Shown piece by piece: positions 45,095 through 54,365 of a stretch of DNA of 64,000 nt. Origin of the DNA: RPQJ01 sp963698735 (lineage in GTDB: Bacteria; Pseudomonadota; Gammaproteobacteria; Steroidobacterales; Steroidobacteraceae); assembly GCA_963698735.1 (NCBI GenBank), contig CAVOSA010000022.1, positions 1-64,000 of the forward strand, read 5' to 3'. Position 1 is the first letter of the stretch. Each line of letters opens with the position of its first letter. The notes beneath the pieces are model-generated. The model saw nothing but the letters and a program-made list of their open reading frames with translations, had not been told where the DNA came from and did not search any database. The translations under genes were made by a program, and so were the position numbers.

Positions 45095-45511
45095 TCAGCT
45101 CGGGAGATCGTTACGGCGGTCGGGCGGTTGCGGATCGCGGTCGCCGCTTGGCGCAATCTTCGTTGCGGCCCAGCGCCGGAGCTCACGCACCTTGTCCGGT
45201 CCAGTGCCCGGTTGACGGATCAGGTTCTCGATGCTGCGCAGGACCGCATCGACCTCTGATTGAGGCACGTCGACGCCGGGCGTTGCTGCGCCCCAGAGGT
45301 CGATCCGGTGTTCGCAGCGCTCGCCGAACCGCAGCACGGCGTGGAACCATCGTGGTTGTCGCCAGTTCCCCAGCAGCAGGTCCAGCGCGGCCGCCGCGAG
45401 CGACACCGGGATGAGCGTGATGTCCAGCACCGCCTCCAACCCCAGCTTGATCTGGAACACCACGACATCACGCAGGAGTCGCCAGCGCGTGTCATGGGAC
45501 TTGTCGGTCAT
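45095..45511 (-). CDS. conserved protein of unknown function (copy 1)
   Basis: A 138-aa protein: RWRLLRDVVVFQIKLGLEAV, then LDITLIPVSLAAAALDLLLG (hydrophobic, probably membrane-associated), RFGERCEHRIDLWG and VDAVLRSIENLIRQPGTGPD. The family is not recognised by name, although the hydrophobic helix plus acidic tail is compatible with a small membrane-associated regulator. It is convergent with the HNH gene. The ATG at 45511 (after AGGGTG) is preferred over the GTG at 45517. Confidence 0.7.
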   Translation of the reverse strand: MTDKSHDTRWRLLRDVVVFQIKLGLEAVLDITLIPVSLAAAALDLLLGNWRQPRWFHAVLRFGERCEHRIDLWGAATPGVDVPQSEVDAVLRSIENLIRQPGTGPDKVRELRRWAATKIAPSGDRDPQPPDRRNDLPS

Positions 45512-45789
45512 GGCCACCCTCCGCCTGTCGCCGTCATCTTACTGGTTTCGCAGGGTTGGTTGCCGGGCGCAGGGAACAGGGCAGCAGGGCCATTCGCGAT
45601 GAGTGCAGGTCCGCGCGGCTGGTCACGGTGGAGGGGTTTGGGTGCTTGGCAGCGGCTGCAGTCTCCATTGCCAACATCCACGATTTCAATCGGGCGACCG
45701 GGTGGCCAAGCTGGTTTCAGGATCAGGCCCGAGTCAACGGGTTCCGCGTGCGCACCGCTCGGGCCGGACCGCAGCAAGGAGGGGTCCTC

Positions 45790-46989
45790 ATGCGGCTGCA
45801 TCTCGTTCGCGTGATCGTGCTCACCGCGGTCGCGTTTCTCGCACTGGTTCCACTACGGCTCTGCGCGGCGCCGGACATTGCGCTGCAGATGACCGTCGAT
45901 ACCGTCGTACCGGCGGCCGGGCAGCCGGTCCAGTTCACGATCATCGCCAGCAACGTCGGCGCGGATGCCGCGAGCGGCGTGCAGGTCACCGACCAGCTGC
46001 CGGCGGAACTGAAGATTCCAACCGGGATGGCCGCGTTTCCGAGCACCGGGACGTACGACGCTGCGACCGGCGTCTGGTCGATAGGCTCGCTGGCCGCGGG
46101 TGCCAACGCCACACTGGTCATCCCCGCCATCGTCGCGGTGACGACCCAGCCGCCGTGCAGCGTCAACGTGGCGATAAGCAGCCTCGCGGCCGATACGCAC
46201 GCATCGAACAATCGGGCGGTCGCGGCGGTGAAGCGCACCGCTGCTGACCGCTGCGTCGACCTTGCGCTCAGCGCCAACGGCAGCTTCTTTCCCCCCTGCA
46301 GTGAATCGCGCCACCTCGACGCGGACGTGTACGTGTCGAACAGGGGCCCGGATGACGCGAGCAGCGTCTACGTCGACCTGACCCAGGCGGCGGCGGCGAT
46401 CCCGGGAGTCCGTTTCGACAGCGCCGGCTGCACGGCCACGCGCTGCACGGTGCCGTCCATCGCCGCCGGATCGCGAGTCGCGCTGCATTTGACCTCCGAC
46501 GACTTCAAGAACAAGCAACAGCAGACGGCGACGTCTGCTTTCGCAACGTCGAGCAGTGATGTCGACTACCTGACGACGAACAACCAGGTCAGCGTGACGA
46601 GTCTCATCGAGCCATTCACCGACTGCTCGAACCTGGTGCCGGATGCGGATTTCCTGGGGGGCGGGGGCGGGGGCTGCTTCATCGCCACTGCCGCCTATGG
46701 CTCGCCGCTCGAGCCGCACGTGCAGGCGCTGCGGGCGTTCCGCGACCGCTACCTGCAACGCAGCGCGCCCGGGCGCGCGTTCATCCGCTACTACTATCGT
46801 CACTCGCCGCCCATTGCCGCCGTCATCGCCCAGCACGCGTGGCTGCGGTTCCTGGTGCGGATGCTGCTGACGCCGCTGGTGCTGGCGATAGCGTTCCCGC
46901 TGCGCGCGCTGCTGCTCGCGGCCCTGGCGGCAATGACGCTGCTCGCCATGAATCGACGCACGCTGGTCGCTGGGCGCTGGCGCCGGTGA
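45790..46989 (+). CDS. secreted DUF11-like protein with CFI-box C-terminus (copy 1)
   Basis: A 399-aa protein. Signal peptide MRLHLVRVIVLTAVAFLALV. A DUF11-type repeat (VQFTIIASNVGADAASGVQV, TDQLPAELKIPTGMAAFPST) and a second Ig-like domain (DADVYVSNRGPDDASSVYVD) follow. A Gly-rich linker leads into CFIATAAYGSPLEPHVQALR (the CFI-box C-terminal sorting-type motif), with RDRYLQ and two hydrophobic segments. It is a surface or envelope protein. The ribosome binding site AAGGAGGGG supports the ATG at 45790; longer frames are not signal-peptide-like. Confidence 0.85.
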   Translation: MRLHLVRVIVLTAVAFLALVPLRLCAAPDIALQMTVDTVVPAAGQPVQFTIIASNVGADAASGVQVTDQLPAELKIPTGMAAFPSTGTYDAATGVWSIGSLAAGANATLVIPAIVAVTTQPPCSVNVAISSLAADTHASNNRAVAAVKRTAADRCVDLALSANGSFFPPCSESRHLDADVYVSNRGPDDASSVYVDLTQAAAAIPGVRFDSAGCTATRCTVPSIAAGSRVALHLTSDDFKNKQQQTATSAFATSSSDVDYLTTNNQVSVTSLIEPFTDCSNLVPDADFLGGGGGGCFIATAAYGSPLEPHVQALRAFRDRYLQRSAPGRAFIRYYYRHSPPIAAVIAQHAWLRFLVRMLLTPLVLAIAFPLRALLLAALAAMTLLAMNRRTLVAGRWRR

Positions 46990-47025
46990 GGACGGGGTCC
47001 CAGGCGGTGATATGCTCCTGTCCCC

Positions 47026-47634
47026 ATGAGCAAGCCGAAGCTGATTTACTTCGATGCCCCCGTGAGTCGCGGGGAAGAGTGTCGCCTCGCCCTGCACCTC
47101 GCGGGCATCGATTTCGAAGACGTGCGCATCAAGCCCGCGGACTGGCCGGCGCTGAAGGAGGGGATGCCCTACGGCAGCCTGCCGGTGCTGGAGTTGCCCG
47201 GAAGCCCGGCGCTCGCGCACTCCAACGCGATCCTGGTGCTGATCGGACGTCGCCACGGACTGCACCCGGCCGACGACTTCGAGGCGGCCCGCCACGAAGG
47301 GATGATGCAGCACGTGGAGGACCTGCGCGCGCACGTCTCGCCCACGCTGCGCATGGGTGACGCCGAGAAAAAGGCCGCTCGCGAGGCGCTCGTCGCCGGC
47401 TTTCTACCCGCGTGGGCCCGGGCTGCGGAAAGAAACATCACGGCGGGGCCGTTTTTCGGCGGTGAGAAGATCCAAGTCGTGGACCTCAAGCTCCACATGG
47501 CCGTGCGTTGGTTCAACGCCGGCAAGGTCGACCACGTTCCCGCGACGATCTTCGCCGGCTACCCCAGGCTCGTCGGCGTGCACGACGCCGTGCGTGACCA
47601 TCCCGGCGTGCAGTCCTGGTACGCGAGGCCTTGA
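47026..47634 (+). CDS. glutathione S-transferase family protein (copy 1)
   Basis: A 202-aa GST. The thioredoxin-like domain is KPKLIYFDAPVSRGEECRLA, with the cis-Pro/SNAI element LPVLELPGSPALAHSNAIL; the C-terminal helical domain contains FFGGEKIQVVDLKLHMAVRW. It resembles prostaglandin-D-synthase-like (sigma-type) GSTs. It conjugates or reduces with glutathione in the cytoplasm; the substrate is unknown. It is the last gene of duplication unit 1; its stop is directly followed by the pcm start of unit 2. Confidence 0.85.
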   Translation: MSKPKLIYFDAPVSRGEECRLALHLAGIDFEDVRIKPADWPALKEGMPYGSLPVLELPGSPALAHSNAILVLIGRRHGLHPADDFEAARHEGMMQHVEDLRAHVSPTLRMGDAEKKAAREALVAGFLPAWARAAERNITAGPFFGGEKIQVVDLKLHMAVRWFNAGKVDHVPATIFAGYPRLVGVHDAVRDHPGVQSWYARP

Positions 47635-47639
47635 CCGCC

Positions 47640-48389
47640 ATGGCAATGCCGTCGAATTCGGTCGTGAGAATCCTGGCCGCACTGCTGTTGGCTGGCTGTG
47701 TTCAGGCGGGCGCGTCAGACACCGCGTCTTACGAAGCCGAACGGCGGGCGCTCATGCGCGAGATCGAGCGCGACGTGCGCGAGACCGCCGAGTACCTGAA
47801 CCGGCGCGAACTCGACCCGCGCGTGATGGCGGCCATGGCCTCCGTGCCGCGACACGAGTTCGTGCGCCCCGAGAACCGGGACCTCGCCTACGCGAACCGG
47901 CCGTTGCCGATCGGGTACGGCCAGACGATCTCGCAGCCGTACATCGTGGCGGTCATGACCGACCTGCTCGAGCCCGCGAAGGGCTGCCGGGCACTCGAAG
48001 TGGGCACCGGTTCCGGCTACCAGGCCGCGGTGCTGAGCCGGTTGTGCGAGAAGGTCTACACCCTCGAGATCGTCGAGGGGCTCGGCCAGCAGGCCCGCGC
48101 ACGGCTGGCGCGGCTCGGTTACACGAACGTCGACGTGCGGATCGGCGACGGCTATTACGGCTGGCCCGAGGCCGCCCCGTTCGACGTGATCGTGGTGACG
48201 GCCGTTGCGGGTCACATTCCGCCGCCACTGCTCAAGCAGCTCAAGCCGGGCGGTCGCATGGTGCTGCCCGTGGGCACGCGTTTCACCACGCAGCAGCTGG
48301 TCCTGGTGCGCAAGCTCGACGACGGTCGCATCACGACTCGGCAGATGCTGCCCGTCGCCTTCGTGCCGCTCACCGGCGGACATGACTGA
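47640..48389 (+). CDS. pcm: protein-L-isoaspartate O-methyltransferase with lipoprotein-type signal (copy 2)
   Basis: Identical to copy 1 from the ALLLAGC lipobox region onward, including the GTGSGYQAAV SAM-binding loop. Only the first 10-12 residues differ (MAMPSNSVVRI here, MANPSISVTSF in copy 1), marking the edge of the duplicated segment. The ATG at 47640 lies 5 nt after the GST stop, so here pcm is co-transcribed with the GST of unit 1. It overlaps the next gene by 8 nt. Confidence 0.85.
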   Translation: MAMPSNSVVRILAALLLAGCVQAGASDTASYEAERRALMREIERDVRETAEYLNRRELDPRVMAAMASVPRHEFVRPENRDLAYANRPLPIGYGQTISQPYIVAVMTDLLEPAKGCRALEVGTGSGYQAAVLSRLCEKVYTLEIVEGLGQQARARLARLGYTNVDVRIGDGYYGWPEAAPFDVIVVTAVAGHIPPPLLKQLKPGGRMVLPVGTRFTTQQLVLVRKLDDGRITTRQMLPVAFVPLTGGHD

Positions 48390-50841
48390 CGTCGCGCCGC
48401 GTCCACCGCTCGCATCGGTGGCACTGCTCTCGTCCGCAGCGCTGGCCACCGAGATCCTGCTCAGCCGATCCTTTGCCGTGGTGCACTGGCACCATTTCGC
48501 CTACATGATCATCAGCCTCGCGCTGCTCGGTTTTGGCGCGAGCGGCACGTTCCTCGCGCTCGCACATCGCCGGCTGCTGCGGCACTTCGCTGCGAGCTAC
48601 CTGGGCAACGTCGCGGCGTTCGGCATCCTGGTCGTCGCCAGCCCCGTGCTGGCCCAGGCGTTGCCCTTCCAGGCGGAGGCGCTGCTCTGGGATCCGTGGC
48701 AGCCGCTGTGGCTCGTGCTGCTCTACCTCGTCCTGTCCACGCCGTTCTTCTGCGCCGCCAACGCGATCGGTCTCGTGCTGATCGCCTTCCGCGACTGCGC
48801 GGGCCGGGTCTACGCTGCGGACCTGGTCGGCGCAGGCCTGGGCAGCGTGGTACTGCTCGGCCTGCTGTACCGGCTCTGGCCCGAGGATCTCCTGAGGATC
48901 ATCGCCGCCGCGGGCTTCGTGGCGATGTGCCTCGGCGCCTTCGAACTGCGGGCGCGCCCGGGAGTGTGGGTCGGCGCCGCGGTGCTCGGCGTCGCAGCGA
49001 CCATCGCGATCCCGACAGCGCTGCTCAGGTTCGAGCCCGGGCCCTACAAGGGACTGAGCCAGGCATTGCTCATCGATGGCACGCGGGTCACCCGCGAGCG
49101 ATCGAGTCCGCTGGGCCGCGTCACGGTGATCGAAAGCCCGCGAGTTCCGCTGCGCTCTGCGCCCGGCTTGAGTCTGGGTTCCACGAGCGAGCCACCGGAT
49201 CAGGTGGGGGTATTCACCGACGGTGACAACCTGCAGGTCATCACGGCCGCAAGCGGCGATGACGAACGCCTGGCGTTCCTCGCAGAGACGACGTCTGCTC
49301 TCGCCTATCGCATCGCAACGCCCCGCACGGTGTTCGTGCCGGGCGCGGGCGGCGGCATGGAAATCCTGCGCGCACAGCATTTCGGCGCGCAGCTCGTCGA
49401 TGCGGTCGAACTCAACCCGCAGGTCGCGGAGCTGCTGCGGGTGGAGTTCAGTGACTACACGGGCGGTCTGCTCGAGCGCCCGGGCGTGCGCCTGCACGTC
49501 GGCGACGCTCGCGGCTTCCTGGCGGCGACCGATCGTCGCTACGACCTCATCCAGATGTCGTTGACTGGCGCGGCAGCCGGCGGCGGCCTTGGCGGCCTCA
49601 ACGAGGATTACCTGCACACCGTCGAGGCTTTCCGCCTCTACCTCGGGCACCTGGAGCCCGGGGGTTTCCTCTCGATCACGCGCTGGGCGCAGATTCCGCC
49701 GCGGGACAGCCTAAAGCTCGTGGCGACGGTCATCGCAGCCCTCGAATCGAGCGGCGTCACCGATGCCGCCGATCGCCTGCTGATGATCCGCGGCTGGCAG
49801 ACCTCCACGCTGCTCGTGAAGAACGGTCCCGTCACGGCGGGCGACGTGCAGAGACTGCGCGAGTTCTGCGCTGCACTTTCTTTCGACGTCGTCTGGTTCC
49901 CGGGCATCCGGGCCGAGGACGTGAACCTCTACAACCAGCTGCCCGCGCCCTGGTACTTCGATGGCGTGCAGGCGCTGCTCGGCCCGGGCCGCGCCGACTT
50001 CACGGCGGCGTACGCGTTCGATATCCGGCCCGCAACGGACGATCGACCGTATTTCCAGAATTTTTTCCGCTGGCCCGTGCTGACAGAGGCCTGGCGCGCC
50101 AAGGACCGCGGCGGCATGGCGCTGCTCGAGGCCGGTTACCTGCTGCTCGTCACCACGCTCGTGCAGGCGCTGCTGGCGGGGCTGTTGCTGATCCTGCTGC
50201 CGTTGCTGCTGTTCGCTCCGCTCGCGCGGACCCACCGTCGTCTGCGGTGGCAGGTGTTCGCGTACTTCGCGGGCATCGGGCTCGCCTTCCTGTTCGTCGA
50301 GATCGCGTTCCTGCAGAAGCTGATGCTCCTGGTCCACCATCCGACCGTTGCGTTGTCGCTGGTGCTCGCGACGTTCCTGCTCGGGGCCGGCGCCGGCAGC
50401 GCCTGGTCGAGCCGTGTCCCAACGGCTCGGAGTCGAATCCTGCTCAGCGGAGCGGTCGCTGGCATCGTGCTGCTCGGCGTCCTCTACGGCGCAGCGTTCG
50501 ACGCGCTGATCGGTGAACTTGCGGCCTGGCCGACGCCGGCGCGGGCACTGGTCGCCGCGGGGCTGCTCGCCCCGCTCGCATTCTGCATGGGCATGCCGTT
50601 TCCGCTCGCGCTGCGCGAACTCGATGAGCCGCTGGTGCCGTGGGCCTGGGGCATCAACGGTTGCGCCTCCGTCGTCAGCGCCGCGCTGGCGACGCTGCTC
50701 GCGGTCGACTTCGGCTTCAGCGTCGTGCTGTGGATCGCACTGGCGCTCTACGTCCTGGTGCTCATGGTCTTTCCGCGACGGCGGGAGACTCAAGCGCGTC
50801 GGCCTGACTCATGCAGCGCTGGCCCGGCCCGCGCAGATTGA
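48382..50841 (+). CDS. spermidine synthase-like multi-pass membrane protein (copy 2)
   Basis: 819 aa, same architecture as copy 1: an N-terminal membrane bundle, a central Rossmann-type domain with VPGAGGGMEILRAQHFG, and a C-terminal membrane bundle. Arg replaces Gln in the LLxHFAASY segment; the other differences I saw are silent. Such conservation over 2.46 kb indicates a recent duplication or active gene conversion. Confidence 0.85.
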   Translation: MTDVAPRPPLASVALLSSAALATEILLSRSFAVVHWHHFAYMIISLALLGFGASGTFLALAHRRLLRHFAASYLGNVAAFGILVVASPVLAQALPFQAEALLWDPWQPLWLVLLYLVLSTPFFCAANAIGLVLIAFRDCAGRVYAADLVGAGLGSVVLLGLLYRLWPEDLLRIIAAAGFVAMCLGAFELRARPGVWVGAAVLGVAATIAIPTALLRFEPGPYKGLSQALLIDGTRVTRERSSPLGRVTVIESPRVPLRSAPGLSLGSTSEPPDQVGVFTDGDNLQVITAASGDDERLAFLAETTSALAYRIATPRTVFVPGAGGGMEILRAQHFGAQLVDAVELNPQVAELLRVEFSDYTGGLLERPGVRLHVGDARGFLAATDRRYDLIQMSLTGAAAGGGLGGLNEDYLHTVEAFRLYLGHLEPGGFLSITRWAQIPPRDSLKLVATVIAALESSGVTDAADRLLMIRGWQTSTLLVKNGPVTAGDVQRLREFCAALSFDVVWFPGIRAEDVNLYNQLPAPWYFDGVQALLGPGRADFTAAYAFDIRPATDDRPYFQNFFRWPVLTEAWRAKDRGGMALLEAGYLLLVTTLVQALLAGLLLILLPLLLFAPLARTHRRLRWQVFAYFAGIGLAFLFVEIAFLQKLMLLVHHPTVALSLVLATFLLGAGAGSAWSSRVPTARSRILLSGAVAGIVLLGVLYGAAFDALIGELAAWPTPARALVAAGLLAPLAFCMGMPFPLALRELDEPLVPWAWGINGCASVVSAALATLLAVDFGFSVVLWIALALYVLVLMVFPRRRETQARRPDSCSAGPARAD

Positions 50842-50929
50842 CCATCTGAGTTCGAGGCTCAGAATTCATCTGCATTTCTCGGTGTTTTCGTCGAATATTC
50901 ACTTGAGAATGGCGGCGAGTTTGCTACCA

Positions 50930-50949
50930 TACTGTACATAAACACAGTA
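50930..50949 (+). promoter_or_regulatory. LexA (SOS) box, copy 2
   Basis: TACTGT-ACATAAAC-ACAGTA keeps both half-sites of copy 1; a single T to C change lies in the core. It ends 11 nt before the ATG at 50961. Confidence 0.85.
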
Positions 50950-50960
50950 TCGGTGCGGCC

Positions 50961-52358
50961 ATGGAAGATGCCCCACAGGATGCCACTCGGAACGCTACGG
51001 ACAGCGGCCTGTCGATCCGCGAACTCGAAGCGCAGATCACCGAGTTGGCCGGCCACCTCAACGCCGCCAATCACCGCTGGCTGGTCCTGATCGCGGAGTT
51101 CGATCGTCGCAATGGCTGGTCGGATGGCGCCACGCAATCGTGCGCGCACTGGCTCAGCTGGAAATGCGGGCTCGATCTCGGGGCGGCGCGCGAGAAGGTT
51201 CGCGTGGCCAGGGCGATCGAAGAGCTGCCGAAGATTTCGGCGGCCATGGCCGGTGGGCGGTTGAGCTTTTCGAAGGTGCGGGCGCTCACACGCGTCGCGA
51301 CGCCAGCCACCGAAGACGTGCTGCTCAACGTCGCGCTCAACGGCACCACGCATCATGTCGAGACGCTCGTGCGGCAGTTTCGCCGCGTGCAGGAAGTCGA
51401 GGAGCTCTCGCGCGAGGCGCGGCAATACTCGCAACGGCGGCTCACGTATTTCCATGATCACGACGGCTCGCTGGTGGTGAAGCTGCAGCTCACGGCCGAG
51501 AGCGGTGCGCTGTTCCTGAAGGCCATCGAGGCTGCATTGCCGGAAATTCCGTTGCCGGAAGATTGTAAAGATTCGCTGCACGTTTCAGCTGAAACGTCCG
51601 GCGCACATTTCGGATCGACGGGCGTTGTAACCACGGCCGCCATGCGTCGTGCCGATGCGCTCGTCGTCATGGCCGAAAGCCTGCTGCAACACGGCGCGAC
51701 TGCGATGAAAGGCGGCGATCGTCACCAGGTCGTCGTGCACGTCGACGATGCGACGCTGCGCAAGGGCGATGCCGGTCGTTGCGAGCTCGACGATGGCCCT
51801 GCAATTCCGGTGGAAACCGCGCGTCGCCTCGCGTGCGACTGCAGCAAGGTGGAGATCACGGAAGACGAGCAGGGCGAGCCGCTCGATGTGGGTCGCAAAA
51901 CGCGCAGTATTCCACCGGCGCTGCGCCGCGCACTGGCCTCGCGCGACAAGGGCTGCGTTTTTCCGGGCTGCAATCACAAGCGTTTCGTGGACGGGCACCA
52001 CGTCGAGCACTGGGCGGATGGCGGCGAGACCAGGTTGTCGAACCTGGCCACGCTGTGCCGGTTCCACCATCGTGCCGTGCATGAGGGTGGCCTCAAGATG
52101 GAGCGCTGTGACGACGGCGCGTGGCGTTTTTTCAATGCCAAAGGTGAGTCACTGTACGGCTGTGCGCCAGGGCACACGCAGCCGCTTGCGGATTGGCGTC
52201 GACTGCCCACCGAGCATGCGGAGCGGGGTGTCCACATTGATCCGCATACCGCGACGACTGGATGGCGCGGCGAACGCATGGATTACGGCGTGGCGATTGA
52301 TTCGCTGCGGTACCGATCAGCCGCGGAGCAACATCCGCAGCCTGGTGGCACGACGTAG
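50961..52358 (+). CDS. DUF222/HNH endonuclease, SOS-controlled (copy 2, intact)
   Basis: A 465-aa protein. The DUF222 domain (SIRELEAQITELAGHLNAAN, CAHWLSWKCGLDLGAAREKV, VETLVRQFRRVQEVEELSRE) covers the first two thirds. The C-terminal HNH is CVFPGCNHKRFVDGHHVEHW, with SNLATLCRFHHRAVHEGGLK. This is the 13E12-repeat type, often present in several copies per genome; whether these proteins home, defend or repair is unknown. A LexA box directly upstream predicts induction by DNA damage. The product differs from copy 1 at many positions, unlike the flanking genes. Confidence 0.9.
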   Translation: MEDAPQDATRNATDSGLSIRELEAQITELAGHLNAANHRWLVLIAEFDRRNGWSDGATQSCAHWLSWKCGLDLGAAREKVRVARAIEELPKISAAMAGGRLSFSKVRALTRVATPATEDVLLNVALNGTTHHVETLVRQFRRVQEVEELSREARQYSQRRLTYFHDHDGSLVVKLQLTAESGALFLKAIEAALPEIPLPEDCKDSLHVSAETSGAHFGSTGVVTTAAMRRADALVVMAESLLQHGATAMKGGDRHQVVVHVDDATLRKGDAGRCELDDGPAIPVETARRLACDCSKVEITEDEQGEPLDVGRKTRSIPPALRRALASRDKGCVFPGCNHKRFVDGHHVEHWADGGETRLSNLATLCRFHHRAVHEGGLKMERCDDGAWRFFNAKGESLYGCAPGHTQPLADWRRLPTEHAERGVHIDPHTATTGWRGERMDYGVAIDSLRYRSAAEQHPQPGGTT

Positions 52359-52434
52359 AGGGTTGCGTATTCGCCTGACCAGGCTGTCGCGGGCTGCAGT
52401 CGCTTGCCCGGAATCCCCGACCGCCCGGGTGCGC

Positions 52435-52851
52435 TCAGCTCGGGAGTTCGTTACGGCGGTCGGGCGGTTGCGGATCGCGGTCGCCGCTTGGCGCAATCTT
52501 CGTTGCGGCCCAGCGCCGGAGCTCACGCACCTTGTCCGGTCCAGTGCCCGGTTGACGGATCAGGTTCTCGATGCTGCGCAGGACCGCATCGACCTCTGAT
52601 TGAGGCACGTCGACGCCGGGCGTTGCTGCGCCCCAGAGGTCGATCCGGTGTTCGCAGCGCTCACCGAACCGCAGCACGGCGTGGAACCATCGTGGTTGTC
52701 GCCAGTTCCCCAGCAGCAGGTCCAGCGCGGCCGCCGCGAGCGACACCGGGATGAGCGTGATGTCCAGCACCGCCTCCAACCCCAGCTTGATCTGGAACAC
52801 CACGACATCACGCAGGAGTCGCCAGCGCGTGTCATGGGACTTGTCGGTCAT
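52435..52851 (-). CDS. conserved protein of unknown function (copy 2)
   Basis: 138 aa, almost identical to the protein at 45095-45511; one Asp/Glu difference near the C-terminus (RRNELPS here, RRNDLPS in copy 1). It has the same hydrophobic central helix and the same convergent position after the HNH gene. ATG at 52851. Confidence 0.7.
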   Translation of the reverse strand: MTDKSHDTRWRLLRDVVVFQIKLGLEAVLDITLIPVSLAAAALDLLLGNWRQPRWFHAVLRFGERCEHRIDLWGAATPGVDVPQSEVDAVLRSIENLIRQPGTGPDKVRELRRWAATKIAPSGDRDPQPPDRRNELPS

Positions 52852-53129
52852 GGCCACCCTCCGCGTGTCGCCGGCATCTTACTGGTTTCGCAGGGTTGGT
52901 TGCCGGGCGCAGGGAACAGGGCAGCAGGGCCATTGGCGATGAGTGCAGGCCCGCGCGGCTGGTCACGGTGGAGGGGTTTGGGTGCTTGGCAGCGGCTGCA
53001 GTCTCCATTGCCAACATCCACGATTTCAATCGGGCGACCGGGTGGCCAAGCTGGTTCCAGGATCAGACCCGAGTCAACGGGTTCCGCGTGCGCACCGCTC
53101 GGGCCGGACCGCAGCAAGGAGGGGTCCTC

Positions 53130-54329
53130 ATGCGGCTGCATCTCGTTCGCGTGATCGTACTCACCGCGGTCGCGTTTCTCGCACTGGTTCCACTACGGCT
53201 CTGCGCGGCGCCGGACATTGCGCTGCAGATGACCGTCGATACCGCCGTACCGGCGGCCGGGCAGCCAGTCCAGTTCACGATTACCGCCAGCAACGTCGGC
53301 GCGGATGCCGCGAGCGGCGTGCAGGTCACCGACCAGCTGCCGGCGGAACTGAAGATTCCAACCGGGATGGCCGCGTTTCCGAGCACCGGGACGTACGACG
53401 CTGCAACCGGCGTCTGGTCGATAGGCTCGCTGGCCGCGGGTGCCAACGCCACACTGGTCATTCCCGCCATCGTCGCGGTGACGACCCAGCCGCCGTGCAG
53501 CGTCAACGTGGCGGTAAGCAGCCTCGCGGCCGATACGCACGCATCGAACAATCGGGCGGTCGCGGCGGTGAAGCGCACCGCTGCTGACCGCTGCGTCGAC
53601 CTTGCGCTCAGCGCCAACGGCAGCTTCTTTCCCCCCTGCAGTGAATCGCGCCACCTCGACGCGGACGTGTACGTGTCGAACAGGGGCCCGGATGACGCGA
53701 GCAGCGTCTACGTCGACCTGACCCAGGCGGCGGCGGCGATCCCGGGAGTCCGTTTCGACAGCGCCGGCTGCACGGCCACGCGCTGCACGGTGCCGTCCAT
53801 CGCCGCCGGATCGCGAGTCGCGCTGCATTTGACCTCCGACGACTTCAAGAACAAGCAACAGCAGACGGCGACGTCTGCTTTCGCAACGTCGAGCAGTGAT
53901 GTCGACTACCTGACGACGAACAACCAGGTCAGCGTGACGAGTCTCATCGAGCCATTCACCGACTGCTCGAACCTGGTGCCGGATGCGGATTTCCTGGGAG
54001 GCGGGGGCGGGGGCTGCTTCATCGCCACTGCCGCCTATGGCTCGCCGCTCGAGCCGCACGTGCAGGCGCTGCGGGCGTTCCGCGACCGCTACCTGCAACG
54101 CACCGCGCCCGGGCGCGCGTTCATCCGGTACTACTATCGCTACTCGCCGCCCATTGCCGCGGTCATCGGCCAGCACGCGTGGCTGCGGTTCCTGGTGCGG
54201 ATGCTGCTGACGCCGCTGGTGCTGGCGATAGCGTTCCCGCTGCGCGCGCTGCTGCTCGCGGCCCTGGCGGCAATGACGCTGCTCGCCATGAATCGACGCA
54301 CGCTGGTCGCTGGGCGCTGGCGCCGGTGA
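53130..54329 (+). CDS. secreted DUF11-like protein with CFI-box C-terminus (copy 2)
   Basis: 399 aa, differing from copy 1 at a few residues (for example TAVPAAG here against TVVPAAG, FTITASN against FTIIASN, and YYRYSPP against YYRHSPP). It keeps the signal peptide, two Ig-like domains, Gly tract, CFIATAAYGSPLEPHVQALR motif and C-terminal hydrophobic segments. ATG at 53130. Confidence 0.85.
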   Translation: MRLHLVRVIVLTAVAFLALVPLRLCAAPDIALQMTVDTAVPAAGQPVQFTITASNVGADAASGVQVTDQLPAELKIPTGMAAFPSTGTYDAATGVWSIGSLAAGANATLVIPAIVAVTTQPPCSVNVAVSSLAADTHASNNRAVAAVKRTAADRCVDLALSANGSFFPPCSESRHLDADVYVSNRGPDDASSVYVDLTQAAAAIPGVRFDSAGCTATRCTVPSIAAGSRVALHLTSDDFKNKQQQTATSAFATSSSDVDYLTTNNQVSVTSLIEPFTDCSNLVPDADFLGGGGGGCFIATAAYGSPLEPHVQALRAFRDRYLQRTAPGRAFIRYYYRYSPPIAAVIGQHAWLRFLVRMLLTPLVLAIAFPLRALLLAALAAMTLLAMNRRTLVAGRWRR

Positions 54330-54365
54330 GGACGGGGTCCCAGGCGGTGATATGCTTTTGTCCCC

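Larger units (their letters stand above)
40299..47639 (+). repeat. tandem duplication, unit 1 (about 7.34 kb)
   Basis: Six genes (pcm, membrane aminopropyltransferase-like, DUF222/HNH, minus-strand unknown, DUF11/CFI-box, GST) repeat in direct order at an offset of 7341 bp (7340 after the 1-nt indel in the HNH gene). Most of the unit is almost identical to unit 2. The first 30 nt of pcm and parts of the HNH gene differ more. Confidence 0.95.
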
